Origin: Bradyrhizobium nanningense
GTDB lineage: Bacteria > Pseudomonadota > Alphaproteobacteria > Rhizobiales > Xanthobacteraceae
Direction: 5' to 3'
Length of the DNA: 64,000 bases
Assembly: GCF_004114535.1 (NCBI RefSeq)
Contig: NZ_LBJC01000020.1
Span: forward strand, 496,001 to 560,000
The position numbers and the translations under genes are program-made. The notes beneath the pieces are model-generated. The model did not search any database, was not told the origin of the DNA, and worked only from the letters and a program-made list of their open reading frames with translations. Each line of letters starts with the position of its first letter. The stretch's first letter is position 1. Of the stretch, positions 18,769 to 28,772 are shown one piece after another.

Positions 18769-18787
18769 CCCCGACCGCCGGTCGGGG
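18769..18787 (-). terminator. Rho-independent terminator of the Omp gene
   Basis: On the minus strand CCCCGACC-GGC-GGTCGGGG forms a perfect 8-bp stem with a 3-base loop, followed by TTCTTTCC. It lies 30 bp past the stop of the outer-membrane protein gene. Confidence 0.85.
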
Positions 18788-18816
18788 TCCCGATTCAAGC
18801 AAGCGCGGGGGGACCT

Positions 18817-19542
18817 TTATCTGGCAAACGGCGAGCCAAACTTGTAGTTGAGCCGTGCCGTGATGAGATCGATGTCCTGGTGCACGCGATCCGCGCCAAG
18901 GGCCGCTGGGAAGCTTATGTTGCTGCGCTGCATGAACAAGTGGTTATACTCGACGCCAGCCGACCAGCTCGGCGTGAGGCTGACTTCGGCACCGGCGCCC
19001 AGCACGCCACCCCAGCGAACATCACTGTTTTTGCCAATCTCTGTGCCAGTTGCCACCGAGTTGACGTGATAGGTGTTGCTGGTCAGCGCAGCGCCGCCCT
19101 TGCCATAAAGGAGGATAGCATTGAACGCGTATCCAATATGGCCCGTGAGTAGACCGAATGCATCTGTCGTGGTGCCAACGGTGTCTGCCGGGAAGGCGGT
19201 GCTGACATTGGAGCCGCGGAAGTCGGCCCAGTTGCCCTGGCCTTCGAGGCCGTACACCATGTTGAAGATGTGCCAACGATAGCCGATCTGGCCGCCAATC
19301 GTACCGCCAGTCGAATTGTGGCACCCCTCGGAAGCGACGCCATTGAAATCCCAGCAATTGCTGCTCGTTCCCCAGCCACCATTGGCGCCGATATAGTAGC
19401 CGGACCAATCGATGATCGGGGCTGCGACCGGCAGCGGTGCCGCCTTGACCTTGACAGGCTGCCCGGCCAGGTCCGTGCCGAATGAGGGAGTGGCCGCACC
19501 GAGTGCGCCCATAATGGCAGTCAGAATCAGAATCTTTTTCAT
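18817..19542 (-). CDS. Omp25/Omp31-like outer-membrane beta-barrel protein
   Basis: This 241-residue porin-like protein has a Sec signal (MKKILILTAIMGALGAATPSFG), a short Pro/Ala linker (APLPVAAPIIDWSGYYIGAN) and an eight-stranded barrel typical of the alphaproteobacterial Omp25/31 family (WSGYYIGANGGWG; C-terminal LNYKFGSPF). Such proteins are abundant surface proteins that stabilise the envelope and mediate host contact. The ATG at 19542 is chosen because it begins the signal peptide; the frame upstream to 19623 codes for an unlikely extension. The gene stands alone and ends at a clear terminator. Confidence 0.88.
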   Translation of the reverse strand: MKKILILTAIMGALGAATPSFGTDLAGQPVKVKAAPLPVAAPIIDWSGYYIGANGGWGTSSNCWDFNGVASEGCHNSTGGTIGGQIGYRWHIFNMVYGLEGQGNWADFRGSNVSTAFPADTVGTTTDAFGLLTGHIGYAFNAILLYGKGGAALTSNTYHVNSVATGTEIGKNSDVRWGGVLGAGAEVSLTPSWSAGVEYNHLFMQRSNISFPAALGADRVHQDIDLITARLNYKFGSPFAR

Positions 19543-20312
19543 TCGAGTGTCGTTTCCTTTCGGTGCCCCCCGGCGCCGTGCGTTTAACAACATGAACGCG
19601 AATTGCTGTAACTGCCGCACCACATGTCTTCGAAAGAAATGTCACCAATCGTACGTGGCGTCAGATTGCGGAGCCCGCAGCTTGCCGCTGTTCCGCTTCT
19701 ACGGAGACGCTACGGCTCGGCAGTGGTTGCCCCGCGCGGATTGTTCTTTGACATGATCGTTCATGATGAGCTACGACGCGAAGCAATCTGGGAGGTGTTT
19801 GGCTCCTTCTGTCGCTAAGGAGCGACAAACCCAGGCCGCGCCCTACAATGCTGGACCGATGGCCCGCCTCGGGCGCTCAAGGTCATTCTTTCGGCACGGT
19901 GTGCTATCGCTTGAGCGATGCCGGCCGTTGCAGGCTCGATCGCTCTGGCTCGGGAACTACCACAAATCTAGCTAGCTCGAAGTCCGTAACTCTACCACCG
20001 ATCGATGGGTCGCGAAGCCTGCTGTGGCTATGCTAGACAATGCTCTTGCTTGAAATTGCGCAAGCCCGGGCCGAGCTCAAGGTGAGGCAGAAAAGGGTGG
20101 TCGGCTTCCTGGCGCGAGGAATACTAGCGCGGCCGCCCCGTCTCGCCCCCGATTGGGCCTGTATTCAGCTTACTGGTCTTGCGGTCGCCAGAGGAGCGGC
20201 AGGCCTCAGCTTTCGGGAACGTTCTCGTCAACGGGGCCGCACATGAGCAGAGAAAAGTCCGCTCGACCACGTGCTGACCCGATTGTTCTACGATAAAGGC
20301 GCCCTAAATACC
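19543..20312. other. 770-bp gap
   Basis: Nothing recognised. Short overlapping frames only. Confidence 0.5.
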
Positions 20313-20594
20313 TCAACGGCGCCGGACGCTCTCGCCGGTCCATGTACAAGCGCCTGGTTGCTCGGGCGACAGCGCCAGTTCAGCCCGCAAGTTGCGTATC
20401 GCCTCGTTTGCCAGATTCAGAGTATTCCTTTCTCCGTTTCTTATCAAATGCTCGAGGTAAGTGCGCAGTCGGCTATGAAGGACGGCCTTGCGATTATGTG
20501 CCAGCAGCGGATCCTTCTCGACAAAGCTCCAAGCCTTCTCAAATGCGACGCTCACGACGGCATCTGGCACCTGCTGGGAAGAGAACTGATCCAT
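20313..20594 (-). CDS. Small conserved helical protein, unknown function
   Basis: This 93-residue soluble helical protein starts at ATG with GAGGAG 8 bp upstream. The sequence (FEKAWSFVEKDPLLAHNRKAV, RLRTYLEHLIRNGERN, NLANEAIRNLR) matches a type of hypothetical protein that is common in Bradyrhizobium genomes. No motif points to a function. Confidence 0.65.
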   Translation of the reverse strand: MDQFSSQQVPDAVVSVAFEKAWSFVEKDPLLAHNRKAVLHSRLRTYLEHLIRNGERNTLNLANEAIRNLRAELALSPEQPGACTWTGESVRRR

Positions 20595-21618
20595 TCAAAC
20601 ACTCCTCGACATCCTGAAAGGAAGTACCTTCGCAAAAGCAAACCGAGATTGTGTTGCATGTCTAAGCAAGAAAGACATCAGCTCTGCAAGACTTTCTACC
20701 GAGCTGCTCTCGGCGCTTTCAGGAGAGGATAAAGATGCTTGTTGAAGTTGTGATGACCGAACGTCGTGACGGGCACCATTCGAATAATTCTGAAACGAGT
20801 GAGACGAGTACGGGTTACCGTGCACTTCATTGCCGCAGTGGTCCTGTTGGTAGGTCACGAGTCACAAGTTGTGGCTCCTGTTCATTTACTCGGAAGATCG
20901 GCGCCCACCAGTCGCGACTAAAGCCGAGCATGATGAATTGGACCGCGCGCTCATTTTCCACCCTCAAGCCAAGAAGCGTCCAGACCGCAATAGTCCTTGT
21001 GATGTCGAATTGTGGATCATGTAGCGTGTTCCGGATGTGACTTGTCTGTCGGCTTTTTGACATGTCTCGATGGCCCATTGCCGGGTGAGTCACCTGCGCA
21101 TGGCCTCCTGCTCCGGGTGTGGTGTTTGTTACCGGTCAGTCGCCCTAGAGAGGAGCGAGATGCAACGGCAATGGCGATGCTCCCATAATGGATTCTTTGT
21201 CGTCTGGCAAAGACGGTTCGGCCCCGTTCGCTGCGGGTTTGAGACAGACCGGCGTAGGGAAGCCGGCGCAGCGAGGGACCGGAAGCGGCGGTAGTCATCC
21301 GAGGTCTCGCACGTATGTGTTGGGTTGCGCTTCCGAGCTCTCGACCCCTGCAGCTGGCCACAGACGTCGAGAGACAGCAAGGTCCAGCTGGATGGAATAT
21401 AATGTGTCGTCCGCGGCGCAAGATAGAGCGAGCCTGGTTTCGAACGTGGTGGCGAGCAGTTGCTATATGGCAAGCCAGCGGGAGCGGCGCGCCTACGGAT
21501 GGTGAGCCCATAAATAGAAAATGTCGATCGCTGGTGCGTACGGCCTTAGCGCAACCGTCAGCCCAGCGATAAACGTTCGGTCAACGCCGTCAACCTTCAG
21601 AAAAAAGCAAATTAAATC
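20595..21618. other. 1.0-kb gap
   Basis: No gene recognised. Both strands carry short low-complexity frames. Confidence 0.5.
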
Positions 21619-21981
21619 TCAGTCCGCTGCTGCACGTGAAAAAATGAGTTTGGCGATCGTCATTCGATTGGCGGAAGTCCGCAGCGCGGCCGGTAATGCC
21701 GCGACAGTCTGATCAAATAGGCGTCCCAGAACCTGAAGGTCCTCGGGGTGGTAAACGCCACGGTCTCGCGACAGTCGCATTCGTCCGTCGCCGGTTCTCG
21801 TGTCGCCAAGCCGGCCGAGCTCCAATTCCGCCGTAATCATTTGGCCTATGAGCGCATTAAGTAATCGGATCGCTTCGAGCTCGTTATCTTCTTCGCGCAT
21901 GAGGGCAGCCACGATCTCGAGTTGCAGGTCGATGCGATCCTCGAGGTTCTGTATGCGTGAATTGGAAGGGTCAAGTTCCAC
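21619..21981 (-). CDS. Small helical protein, paralogue of the product at 25387-25596
   Basis: This 120-residue protein starts with GTG (GGAG 8 bp upstream). An N-terminal coiled-coil-like stretch (IQNLEDRIDLQLEIVAALMR) is followed by a C-terminal block of about 46 residues beginning GVYHPEDLQVLGRLFD and containing NRMTIAKLIF. The same block makes up most of the 69-residue protein at 25387-25596. No known function. The family seems particular to rhizobial accessory regions. The open frame continues upstream, but the residues before the GTG are low-complexity. Confidence 0.65.
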   Translation of the reverse strand: MELDPSNSRIQNLEDRIDLQLEIVAALMREEDNELEAIRLLNALIGQMITAELELGRLGDTRTGDGRMRLSRDRGVYHPEDLQVLGRLFDQTVAALPAALRTSANRMTIAKLIFSRAAAD

Positions 21982-22930
21982 GGTATTTCTCCAAAGTGGT
22001 GAAATGCAGGACAGGCTGAGTAGAGGTATCGTTTCCCGTTCGGCAGATGCCCGACGCTTCGCTGGACGTGATTGCTGCACAGGAGGTGCGCTCGGTCCCA
22101 TAGAGGCGGGCACACATGTGCCGCGAAAGGACTGCAAAGGCGGATGAGGGTCTAGGGAAAAACGAAGAGCGTTGTCGTTGGCGCGGGATTTGAATGGATT
22201 GTCGCGCTGTCCAGCGCGTCCGGCAATGGCACCGACTCCGTTGGGGGGCCAACAGCTGATGGTACTGCTTTGCTTGGAGGCCGCCGCGGGGGCATCGGAT
22301 TGTTGACGCTACAGGCCTCGTCAGAGCGAAAAGTCCAGCCTGCACCGGTGGAAAGGGCAGCTCACCTGCCTGAGTTCTATGCTGCGGACGCATTTACCAT
22401 CGCCGAACAGTGTGCGTGAGAGCTGTCTTCTTGGAGTCTTCAAGTATCGTGCCAAGGGGAGAGGCGACGACGTGATAGATTCCGCGCGAACTGCGATTGG
22501 TCATCGCACTGCATTCGTGCCCCGCGTGTCTCGCTGTCAAACATTGCTCGATGCAGCCACGACAGACCTGGGTGGCGCTGCGACCAAGCTGAAAAGGATC
22601 CATTATCGCGCGACATTCGTGAACTTTGCTTTCCGTAAGCCGGCGACCGACTTATGCGGTGATTGGGTTGAATTAGTAAAATAGAAAGTGTTGATGGGAT
22701 GCATCCAGCTCGTTGATAGCGCCCGTGAGCAGCCTCAGTGCCTTCATCGGGAGTCGGTTAATTGGTGTTTCCTACGGTCTAGGTCTAGCGTGCATAAGGA
22801 ATGCTGGGCAGCGCTGCTGATCTGCTGATGCCCGATCGAAATTGACCGGCACGAAGTTGCGGGGCGAATAGCGTTGAATCCAACCCTAAAACCCTGGATA
22901 CTCCCAAGCCGAAGTCAGACAACGGTGCTG
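21982..22930. other. 950-bp gap
   Basis: No gene recognised on either strand. Confidence 0.5.
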
Positions 22931-23080
22931 CTATTTGTCTATCATCGGATGTAGCACCTCCGGCAGCTCGACGCTGCGTAGCTCTGCGAGCGCCGCAGCG
23001 AGAGCGAAAAACGCTCCGAAAGCGGCAAGTATAAAAGAGCTAGCGAGTATCGCTGCAATCAAGTTCGGAGGACGTCTCAT
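22931..23080 (-). CDS. Possible 49-residue single-TM peptide
   Basis: ATG 23080 opens a short frame with one clear membrane helix (LIAAILASSFILAAFGAFFA) and a charged tail. It lies 43 bp downstream of the frameshifted substrate-binding gene on the same strand. No ribosome binding site is seen, so support is limited. Confidence 0.3.
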   Translation of the reverse strand: MRRPPNLIAAILASSFILAAFGAFFALAAALAELRSVELPEVLHPMIDK

Positions 23081-23123
23081 CTTGCGTATACTTTGCGGTC
23101 GGGAACGCGGCGTTCCGTGCAAA

Positions 23124-24241
23124 TCAGTACCTCGTGACGCGTTCAACATGGCCGTTGCGCCAGCGGTAAACCAGAAATCCAGAAGCCGAGTTGTCTCCTT
23201 TTTTGTCGAACCGGACCGGGCCAACCACGGTATCGATCGGCCGTGAACGAAGTGCGCTGGCGACCCGCGCAGGGTCGAAGGAGCCGCTACGGTACACCGC
23301 CTCTGCCCAGGCTTGCACAGCTGCATAAGCGTATAGCGTGTAGCCTTCAGCGGACCGGCTGGAAGCTTTGAGGCCGGCGACCGCGCCGGCCGCGTTGGCA
23401 TTCCCGGCGGGATCGGGCATGAAGGTAAACAGTGTGTCATTCCCAGTGCTGCCGGTAATGGCCCAGAATTCGGAGGTCATCAGGGGATCGTTCGCCATAC
23501 TCTGAAGTCTGCTTTTGCTTCTGATGCCTGGCGTAGAAACAATCCAATTTCGGTATGATAACCGCCGATATAGGCGACGCGCACCCGATCCTTCTTCATT
23601 CTTGAGACCAACGCTCTGAAGTCCTTTTCGCCGGCAACATAGCTTTGCCGAGTGACTTGTCGTCCGAATCGATGAAGCCGGGCTTCAACCACGTCGGCAA
23701 TTCGCTTGCCAGCAGTGCTCTTATCGTCGAGCACCGCGATATTCTCGTTGGGATAATTCATGTGAATGTACTCGGCGGCAACGGTTCCCTGTTGGTCGTC
23801 GCGGCCGCAGATCCGAAAGACAGTCTCAAGGCCGCGATCTGTAAGCTGAGGAGTTGACGAGCCTGGTGACACCTGAACGATGCCTGCTTCGGCGTAGATG
23901 TCGGAGGCGGGGATCGAGGAAGAGGAACAAAAGTAGCCAACCACCAACAGGACCCGCTCTGTCGTGAGCTTATTCGCGACTGCGACAGCTTGCCTGGGGT
24001 CGCAGGCGTCGTCAGCGACACTCAATACAACCTTGGCGTTATCGGGCAGTAGGCCCGAAACATTCAAGACTTCGACTGCCGCAGCCGCACCATCGCGCAT
24101 TTGGGCGCCGAACGCGGCGCTGCTTCCGGTCATTGGGTCAGCCACGGCGATCTTTATTTCAGAGCCGCGCGCAGACGGACCGGCGAGAGCGCAGAAGAGA
24201 AGCGCTGCACTCGCAACAGAGGCGGGCCGCCTATTCACCAT
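23124..24241 (-). pseudogene. Branched-chain amino-acid-type ABC substrate-binding protein, frameshifted
   Basis: A LivK/Peripla_BP_6-type periplasmic binding protein. The first part (24241 to about 23497) has a Sec signal ending ARGSE and the family opening IKIAVADPMTGSSAAFG. The second part, in another frame (to 23124), continues with MANDPLMTSEFW and ends in the usual VERVTRY. The junction is near 23497: restoring one base after the codons for ADFR would rejoin the two parts, so a one-base deletion (or a sequencing error) is inferred. ATG 24241 has GGAAG 8 bp upstream. A NolA-type promoter lies 120 bp upstream. No ABC permease genes are nearby, so this is an orphan receptor. Confidence 0.75.
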
Positions 24242-24359
24242 TGTAGAACTTCCAATGCTCACCTGAAGTGAACCACAGTTAGTTGTAAGCTTGCACGTCG
24301 GCAGGGCGAGGTTGCCTGCCGAGCAGACGTGCGATGGCTCAGTGAGCTTCCAACTGGAA

Positions 24360-24390
24360 GGTCTACAACTTGACGTTACGTGCGGATCAA
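24360..24390 (-). promoter_or_regulatory. NolA-type (MerR-like) promoter, copy B
   Basis: Minus strand: -35 TTGATC, 19-bp spacer with CACGTAACGTCAAG, -10 TAGACC. It is 119 bp upstream of the start of the frameshifted substrate-binding gene. Confidence 0.65.
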
Positions 24391-24550
24391 GCCCTTTCGG
24401 GAGGGAGCGATGGAGCTGTCAGGGAAGCGAATCGATGGGCGATGACCATCTGCCCATTCCCTGAGACTCTCAGCCGCATCAGAGAGCGGCCGGTTAACCT
24501 AGCGCTTCTAGAGGTTGTCCCGGAGACGTGTGGAACCGGCCTTGAACGCG

Positions 24551-25264
24551 TCAGTACGGCTGATCCTCCAACCCGCTAAGGGCGAGATCGAGATATTGCA
24601 TCAGGCAGGGATCCCAACCAGCCAGACTGCGGGGGGCGCTTAATCGTGCAAGTACCTTCAGGATCATCGAAACGCGTGAATCGGCGCCGGCGATTTCGCT
24701 GATCAGCAAGCGTGCTGCAACTGCGACAGTCTTTGCGCGCTCGCCGCAAGGGTGCTCGCCCCGATCCATGCAGTCGCGAAGGTCGTCGCGGATTCGGCGC
24801 CAGCGGTCCTCGCGCTCCGCAGCTAAATTGCAGGTGCATTCGGACGTCTGACTACGCGTCTCAACCCGCGACATGGCATTCAGGGTGGCAGGCAGCTCAT
24901 GCACACTTACCTGCGCCTCGCCGTCGATGGTCATGTTGCGCAAACGGTCCCGTAACAAAGTTGCTCGCGCGACTTGAAGTTCTATGCGCTCTAGGTGTTT
25001 GCGCAGCAGGTCCGTGAGTGAGGTCGTGCCTTCCATAGCTTTACGGATCTCGATTAGCGAGAAGCCAAGCTCACGCAGCGCGCGAATCTGGTGAACCCGC
25101 TGCACGCTTTCGCGGTCATACATCCGGTGACCGCCGTCAGTACGCTCTGTGGCGGCTAGGAGTCCAGTGTGCTCATAATGGTGCAGCGTGCGTACCGTTA
25201 CTCCGGTCGCCTCTGCAAGTTCGCCAATGCGCCATCGACGCCTTCTTGGTGTAGCTCTGTTCAT
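24551..25264 (-). CDS. nolA: NolA, MerR-family nodulation regulator
   Basis: This 237-residue protein has the length of B. japonicum NolA. The N-terminal MerR-type winged helix (residues about 11-55: RIGELAEATGVTVRTLHHYE) binds DNA; a helical dimerisation stretch and a variable C-terminal effector domain follow. NolA controls genotype-specific and population-dependent nodulation and is known to act through nodD2. ATG 25264 (MNRATPRRRRW) matches the known start; an upstream in-frame codon at 25279 lies inside the promoter. Internal Met codons (MYDRES near residue 48, and later) could give the shorter NolA forms described in B. japonicum. A MerR-type promoter with 19-bp spacer sits immediately upstream. 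Confidence 0.95.
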   Translation of the reverse strand: MNRATPRRRRWRIGELAEATGVTVRTLHHYEHTGLLAATERTDGGHRMYDRESVQRVHQIRALRELGFSLIEIRKAMEGTTSLTDLLRKHLERIELQVARATLLRDRLRNMTIDGEAQVSVHELPATLNAMSRVETRSQTSECTCNLAAEREDRWRRIRDDLRDCMDRGEHPCGERAKTVAVAARLLISEIAGADSRVSMILKVLARLSAPRSLAGWDPCLMQYLDLALSGLEDQPY

Positions 25265-25279
25265 GTTGTTCAATTTCAA

Positions 25280-25310
25280 AGCCTACAACCTGACGTCACG
25301 TATGATTCAA
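25280..25310 (-). promoter_or_regulatory. NolA-type (MerR-like) promoter, copy C (nolA itself)
   Basis: Minus strand: -35 TTGAAT, 19-bp spacer with CATACGTGACGTCAGG, -10 TAGGCT. The -10 ends only 15 bp before the nolA ATG, so the transcript would have an extremely short leader. Autoregulation is the natural reading. Confidence 0.75.
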
Positions 25311-25386
25311 GCGGCTTTCTAAGCTCCAGCTGAATCGTCTTCCACCCCGACACGCGAGTGGTGACTATCCTTAGAATGGCGGCCGA

Positions 25387-25596
25387 TCAACCCTTAGGGG
25401 AAATGGTGATCAACAACTTCGTCAGGCGTGCCAGTTGAGCCTCGCCAGCCGCTGTGCGCTCCAGGATGAGCTTGGCGATTGCCGTGCGGTTCTCTGGACT
25501 CCGCATCGATGGAGGAAGCGCGTTGACGGCGCCGTCATAAAGTCGTCCGAGGGCAGAAAGCTCTTCTGGATCGAACACCCCGCTGCAAAGCTTCAA
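25387..25596 (-). CDS. Small helical protein, paralogue of the product at 21619-21981
   Basis: This 69-residue protein starts with TTG, with AAGGAG 7 bp upstream. It consists of the GVFDPEELSALGRLYD...NRTAIAKLIL block also found at the C-terminus of the 21619-21981 product, plus a short tail. It sits directly upstream of the nolA promoter on the same strand. Function unknown. Confidence 0.6.
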   Translation of the reverse strand: MKLCSGVFDPEELSALGRLYDGAVNALPPSMRSPENRTAIAKLILERTAAGEAQLARLTKLLITISPKG

Positions 25597-26147
25597 CGTT
25601 CAGCTCCTTGTTTGAAATTGGTCAGCGCAGCGCACGTCGTCAAGACGTTTGGCTGCGGTAGGGCCAAAACAAGTCATACCTGCGGCGCGGAGCAATGAAG
25701 GTGTGATGTACTGCTGGGTGATGCGCTAGCGCCACACGCGTGCGCGATGCTTGCTTCGACTGCGCGGCTGGTCCGACGATCTCTATGCGAGCAGTGGATG
25801 TTGGTAGGACTCCGAAGACGCTGATCGTCTCCGTTCATCGGGAGCAACGACTGACTGACACGACAAGAGCTGCCTGCCTGTCCTACCTCCTTGAGACAGG
25901 TGCGCCCGCACCCGCAGTTGCAACGGAAGCGCCTAGCTTCAACGCGAGCTCGTCGGTTTGTCCCCGTCCACGTCGCTAAAATCAGGCCGGCAGTCTGCCG
26001 CGCCTAGGCGAAGATGCGAGGAACTACATAACGTCCTACGAGCCGGTGGGTCGCGAGGAGCTTTATCCTCCGACAATGAGAGCAAGATACGCGAGGTGTG
26101 TTGAGACAAGTGTTGGAATGCGAGGACCGTAGACTTTACGGATGGGC
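25597..26147. other. Gap between the small gene and nodD2
   Basis: No gene recognised. No nod box. Confidence 0.5.
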
Positions 26148-27140
26148 TTACGGCAACGGGGAGACAGATCGTACGAGATGTCCCGCGGTGTCTGCTTCTT
26201 CCGAGAGGCTGGTGACAGGGAGCTCTTGTGTAGTTGCCATGCGGGTGGCCTCCTGCAACAATATATCCCTCATCCACAGACTTCCCGGGTCGCTGTTCTG
26301 AAGCGCGGGCCATTGGACCGCCTCAGTGAAGGCGGGGAATGGATGCGGAAGCTCGACGATCTTAAGGGGCATCGTTCTTTGGAAATGCCTCACGAGCCCT
26401 AACGGCATGGTGCCTATGCGGTTCGTCCCAACCAGGAGGGGCGGGATCATACTGAAGCTCTGCACGAGAATGTCGATGCGCCGAGTGGGGCCGAGATCCA
26501 TTAAGAATGAATGCTCAACTGGCGTTTGGGGCGCACCTTCGTGCTTAACTGCAACGTGACCCATCGACATATATCGATCGAATGTAAGCCGGCGTTGTAA
26601 TTCCCTGTTGGTGCAGCAGCCTACGCAGACGAGTCTCTCCTCGAATAGGGCCGCTCTTGGGTGCGTGCTGGACATGAAAAAATCTGGCAAGATAACAAAA
26701 TCGACTTCGCCGCGGCGGAGGAGCTCCTCGTGCTCATCGGTCGGCGCCTCCAGTTGGAAGCTGACGGTGGGGGCTTCTCGCGTGACGCGCTCTACGACAT
26801 TTCGGAAGAATACAACTGTTATAAAATCCGAAAGGACGATCTTGAATCGGCGGTTCAATCGAGCTGGGTCGAACGCATCCCGCGCCATAATCGAGAGTTC
26901 AATGTGCATTAGAGCCTCGCGCACAGGAGCCGCCAGCCCTTGCGCGCGTGAGCTCAAGACAAGTTCGCGCCCCCTCATTCCAAACAGCTCATCACCGAAA
27001 TAGGAGCGCAGCCGGGCAACGGCCGCGCTCATGGCCGGCTGACTGAGATTGATCTTGCGTGCCGCTGAGGAGAGGTTGCGCTCAGCTATTAAAGCGTCCA
27101 GCGCGACGAGAAGGTTTAGATCCAGACCTTTGAAACGCAT
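26148..27140 (-). CDS. nodD2: NodD2, LysR-type regulator
   Basis: This 330-residue LysR-family protein has an N-terminal winged HTH ([35 protein letters not shown]) and the substrate-binding domain typical of NodD. The start [16 protein letters not shown] is the classical NodD N-terminus. It lies between nolA and nodD1 as in B. japonicum, where NodD2 represses nod genes and its expression needs NolA. A NolA-type promoter lies about 335 bp upstream, consistent with that link. It has no nod box of its own. The C-terminal tail is about 16 residues longer than in NodD1. Confidence 0.93.
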   Translation of the reverse strand: MRFKGLDLNLLVALDALIAERNLSSAARKINLSQPAMSAAVARLRSYFGDELFGMRGRELVLSSRAQGLAAPVREALMHIELSIMARDAFDPARLNRRFKIVLSDFITVVFFRNVVERVTREAPTVSFQLEAPTDEHEELLRRGEVDFVILPDFFMSSTHPRAALFEERLVCVGCCTNRELQRRLTFDRYMSMGHVAVKHEGAPQTPVEHSFLMDLGPTRRIDILVQSFSMIPPLLVGTNRIGTMPLGLVRHFQRTMPLKIVELPHPFPAFTEAVQWPALQNSDPGSLWMRDILLQEATRMATTQELPVTSLSEEADTAGHLVRSVSPLP

Positions 27141-27474
27141 CTCTTCCTATCCGGCAGAAACGTCCTTGCTACGCAAAAGCGTGCCGTGACGGCTGCGTCT
27201 GGAGCAATCGTCTCGACTCGCCCGAGTTGACATCGCGCAATCCTGCTACCGCGAAAGGAAGCTCGCGAAATTCCGCAAGAATGGAGAGCGAACGCTAGGC
27301 CAATCGGCAGCGGCGCGTAAGCGTCAGGAGCCTCTCAGCTGATTGGTCTCGCCGGTTTCTGCCCGACAACGCAGCTGAGTCCGGTCGTTCGCTAATGGCA
27401 GATCAACCCACAGTCCGCGAGCTCGCCAAAGCGACCTGTCGAGGCTGCGTCGTGCAGCGTTAGTCACGACGGTG

Positions 27475-27505
27475 AACCTACAACCTGACGCAATGTGCGA
27501 TTCAA
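27475..27505 (-). promoter_or_regulatory. NolA-type (MerR-like) promoter, copy D (nodD2)
   Basis: Minus strand: -35 TTGAAT, 19-bp spacer with CACATTGCGTCAGG, -10 TAGGTT. It is in the correct orientation upstream of nodD2 with a leader of about 330 bp. NolA dependence of nodD2 is known from B. japonicum genetics. Confidence 0.75.
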
Positions 27506-27768
27506 GCCATTTTATTCGCGAAGCTATACATTTTTTACTGGAGGCATGTCCGGCCGCGACAGCGGCTGGCGTAGCCTGAATCCGGCGCAAGCGCATCAAA
27601 ATAGACCTTCAGTTACCACGCTCACCGGGGAAGTCTTCGCAAGCGATTGCCGCAATTGCGAGGTCTGTGGCGGTTTCTCCGCAAAGGACCCTGAAGCGAG
27701 GAAAGGGACCGAGCACGTCGGAGGGGCAAGCGTGCCTAGGATGTCCAAAGCGTAGCTTGCGGGTAAGC

Positions 27769-28713
27769 CTAACAGCGCCTGCGAGCCGGAGGCGTTTGCT
27801 CCCCAGATGCCATGTTGGATGCCTCCTCGAGCAATATCCGCCGCATCCAGATGCTCGCCGGGTCGGTGTTGTGGAACGACGGCCACTGCACGGCCTCTGT
27901 GAATGTGGGGAGAGGGAGCGGCGGTTCGATGATCCGCAGTGGCATTCGCTTTTCGAAGTGTCTGGCCAGCCGTAAGGGCATCGTGCCGATGCGGCTCGTG
28001 TCTAACAATATGGGCGGAATCAGGCTAAAACCCTGCACAACGACCTCGATTCGTCTCCTCAGACCGTGCTCAAGCAAAAACCATTCTTCGAGGTTCGGTC
28101 TCAGGGCCCGTCCGAACTTGGCAGTAACGTGCCCCATCGAGATGTATTTCTCGAACGTAAGCTGCCGGGATAGCTGCTTATTCGTGCGGCATCCCACGCA
28201 TACGAGGCTCTCATCGAACAGCGTCGCCTTAGGGTGCGAGCTCGACATGAACAGTTCCGGCAGAATGAGAAAGTCGACCTCGCCCCGCCGCAGCAGCTCA
28301 TCCGGTTCATCAGAAAATGGCAGCAGTTCGAAGCGCACTGCGGGAGCTTCTTGTGCCATGCGGTCCACAATTCTGCGAAAGAAAACGATCGTCATGAAAT
28401 CTGAGAGAATGACCCTGAAGCGTCGACTCGACTGAGCCGGGTCGAACGCGTCCCGTGATATGATCGAGAGTTGGATGTGCAGCAGGGCCTCGCGAACCGG
28501 GCCTGCAAGCGCCTCCGCGCCAGGTGTCGGGACGAGCTCGCGACCTCTCATAGTAAATAGTTCATCGCGGAAATAGGTGCGCAGCCGTGCGATCGCAGCG
28601 CTCATAGCGGGCTGACTCAGGTTAATTTTACGAGCCGCCGCTGTGAGGTTGCGTTCCGTCATCACGGCGTCGAGCGCAACGAGAAGATTTAGATCAAGTC
28701 CCTTGAACCGCAT
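27769..28713 (-). CDS. nodD1: NodD1, flavonoid-responsive LysR-type activator
   Basis: This 314-residue protein has the NodD N-terminus ([20 protein letters not shown]) with the LysR winged HTH at residues about 17-50, and a C-terminal flavonoid-sensing domain. It is transcribed divergently from the nod operon; the nod box starts 12 bp upstream of its ATG, allowing both activation of nodYABC and autoregulation. It is the copy adjacent to the operon and is therefore nodD1 by the B. japonicum arrangement. Confidence 0.96.
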   Translation of the reverse strand: MRFKGLDLNLLVALDAVMTERNLTAAARKINLSQPAMSAAIARLRTYFRDELFTMRGRELVPTPGAEALAGPVREALLHIQLSIISRDAFDPAQSSRRFRVILSDFMTIVFFRRIVDRMAQEAPAVRFELLPFSDEPDELLRRGEVDFLILPELFMSSSHPKATLFDESLVCVGCRTNKQLSRQLTFEKYISMGHVTAKFGRALRPNLEEWFLLEHGLRRRIEVVVQGFSLIPPILLDTSRIGTMPLRLARHFEKRMPLRIIEPPLPLPTFTEAVQWPSFHNTDPASIWMRRILLEEASNMASGEQTPPARRRC

Positions 28714-28724
28714 GCTGTCAGTCT

Positions 28725-28772
28725 ATCCATCGCGTGGATGTGTTGCATCGAAACAATCGATTTTACCAAACT
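28725..28772 (+). promoter_or_regulatory. nod box (NodD-binding site)
   Basis: It begins ATCCATCGCGTGGATG and continues ATCGAAACAATCGAT then TTTTACCAAA. Both NodD half sites have the ATC-N9-GAT form, and the whole is nearly the rhizobial consensus. It drives nodY(K)ABCSUIJ-nolO-nodZ and sits next to the nodD1 start. Confidence 0.97.
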
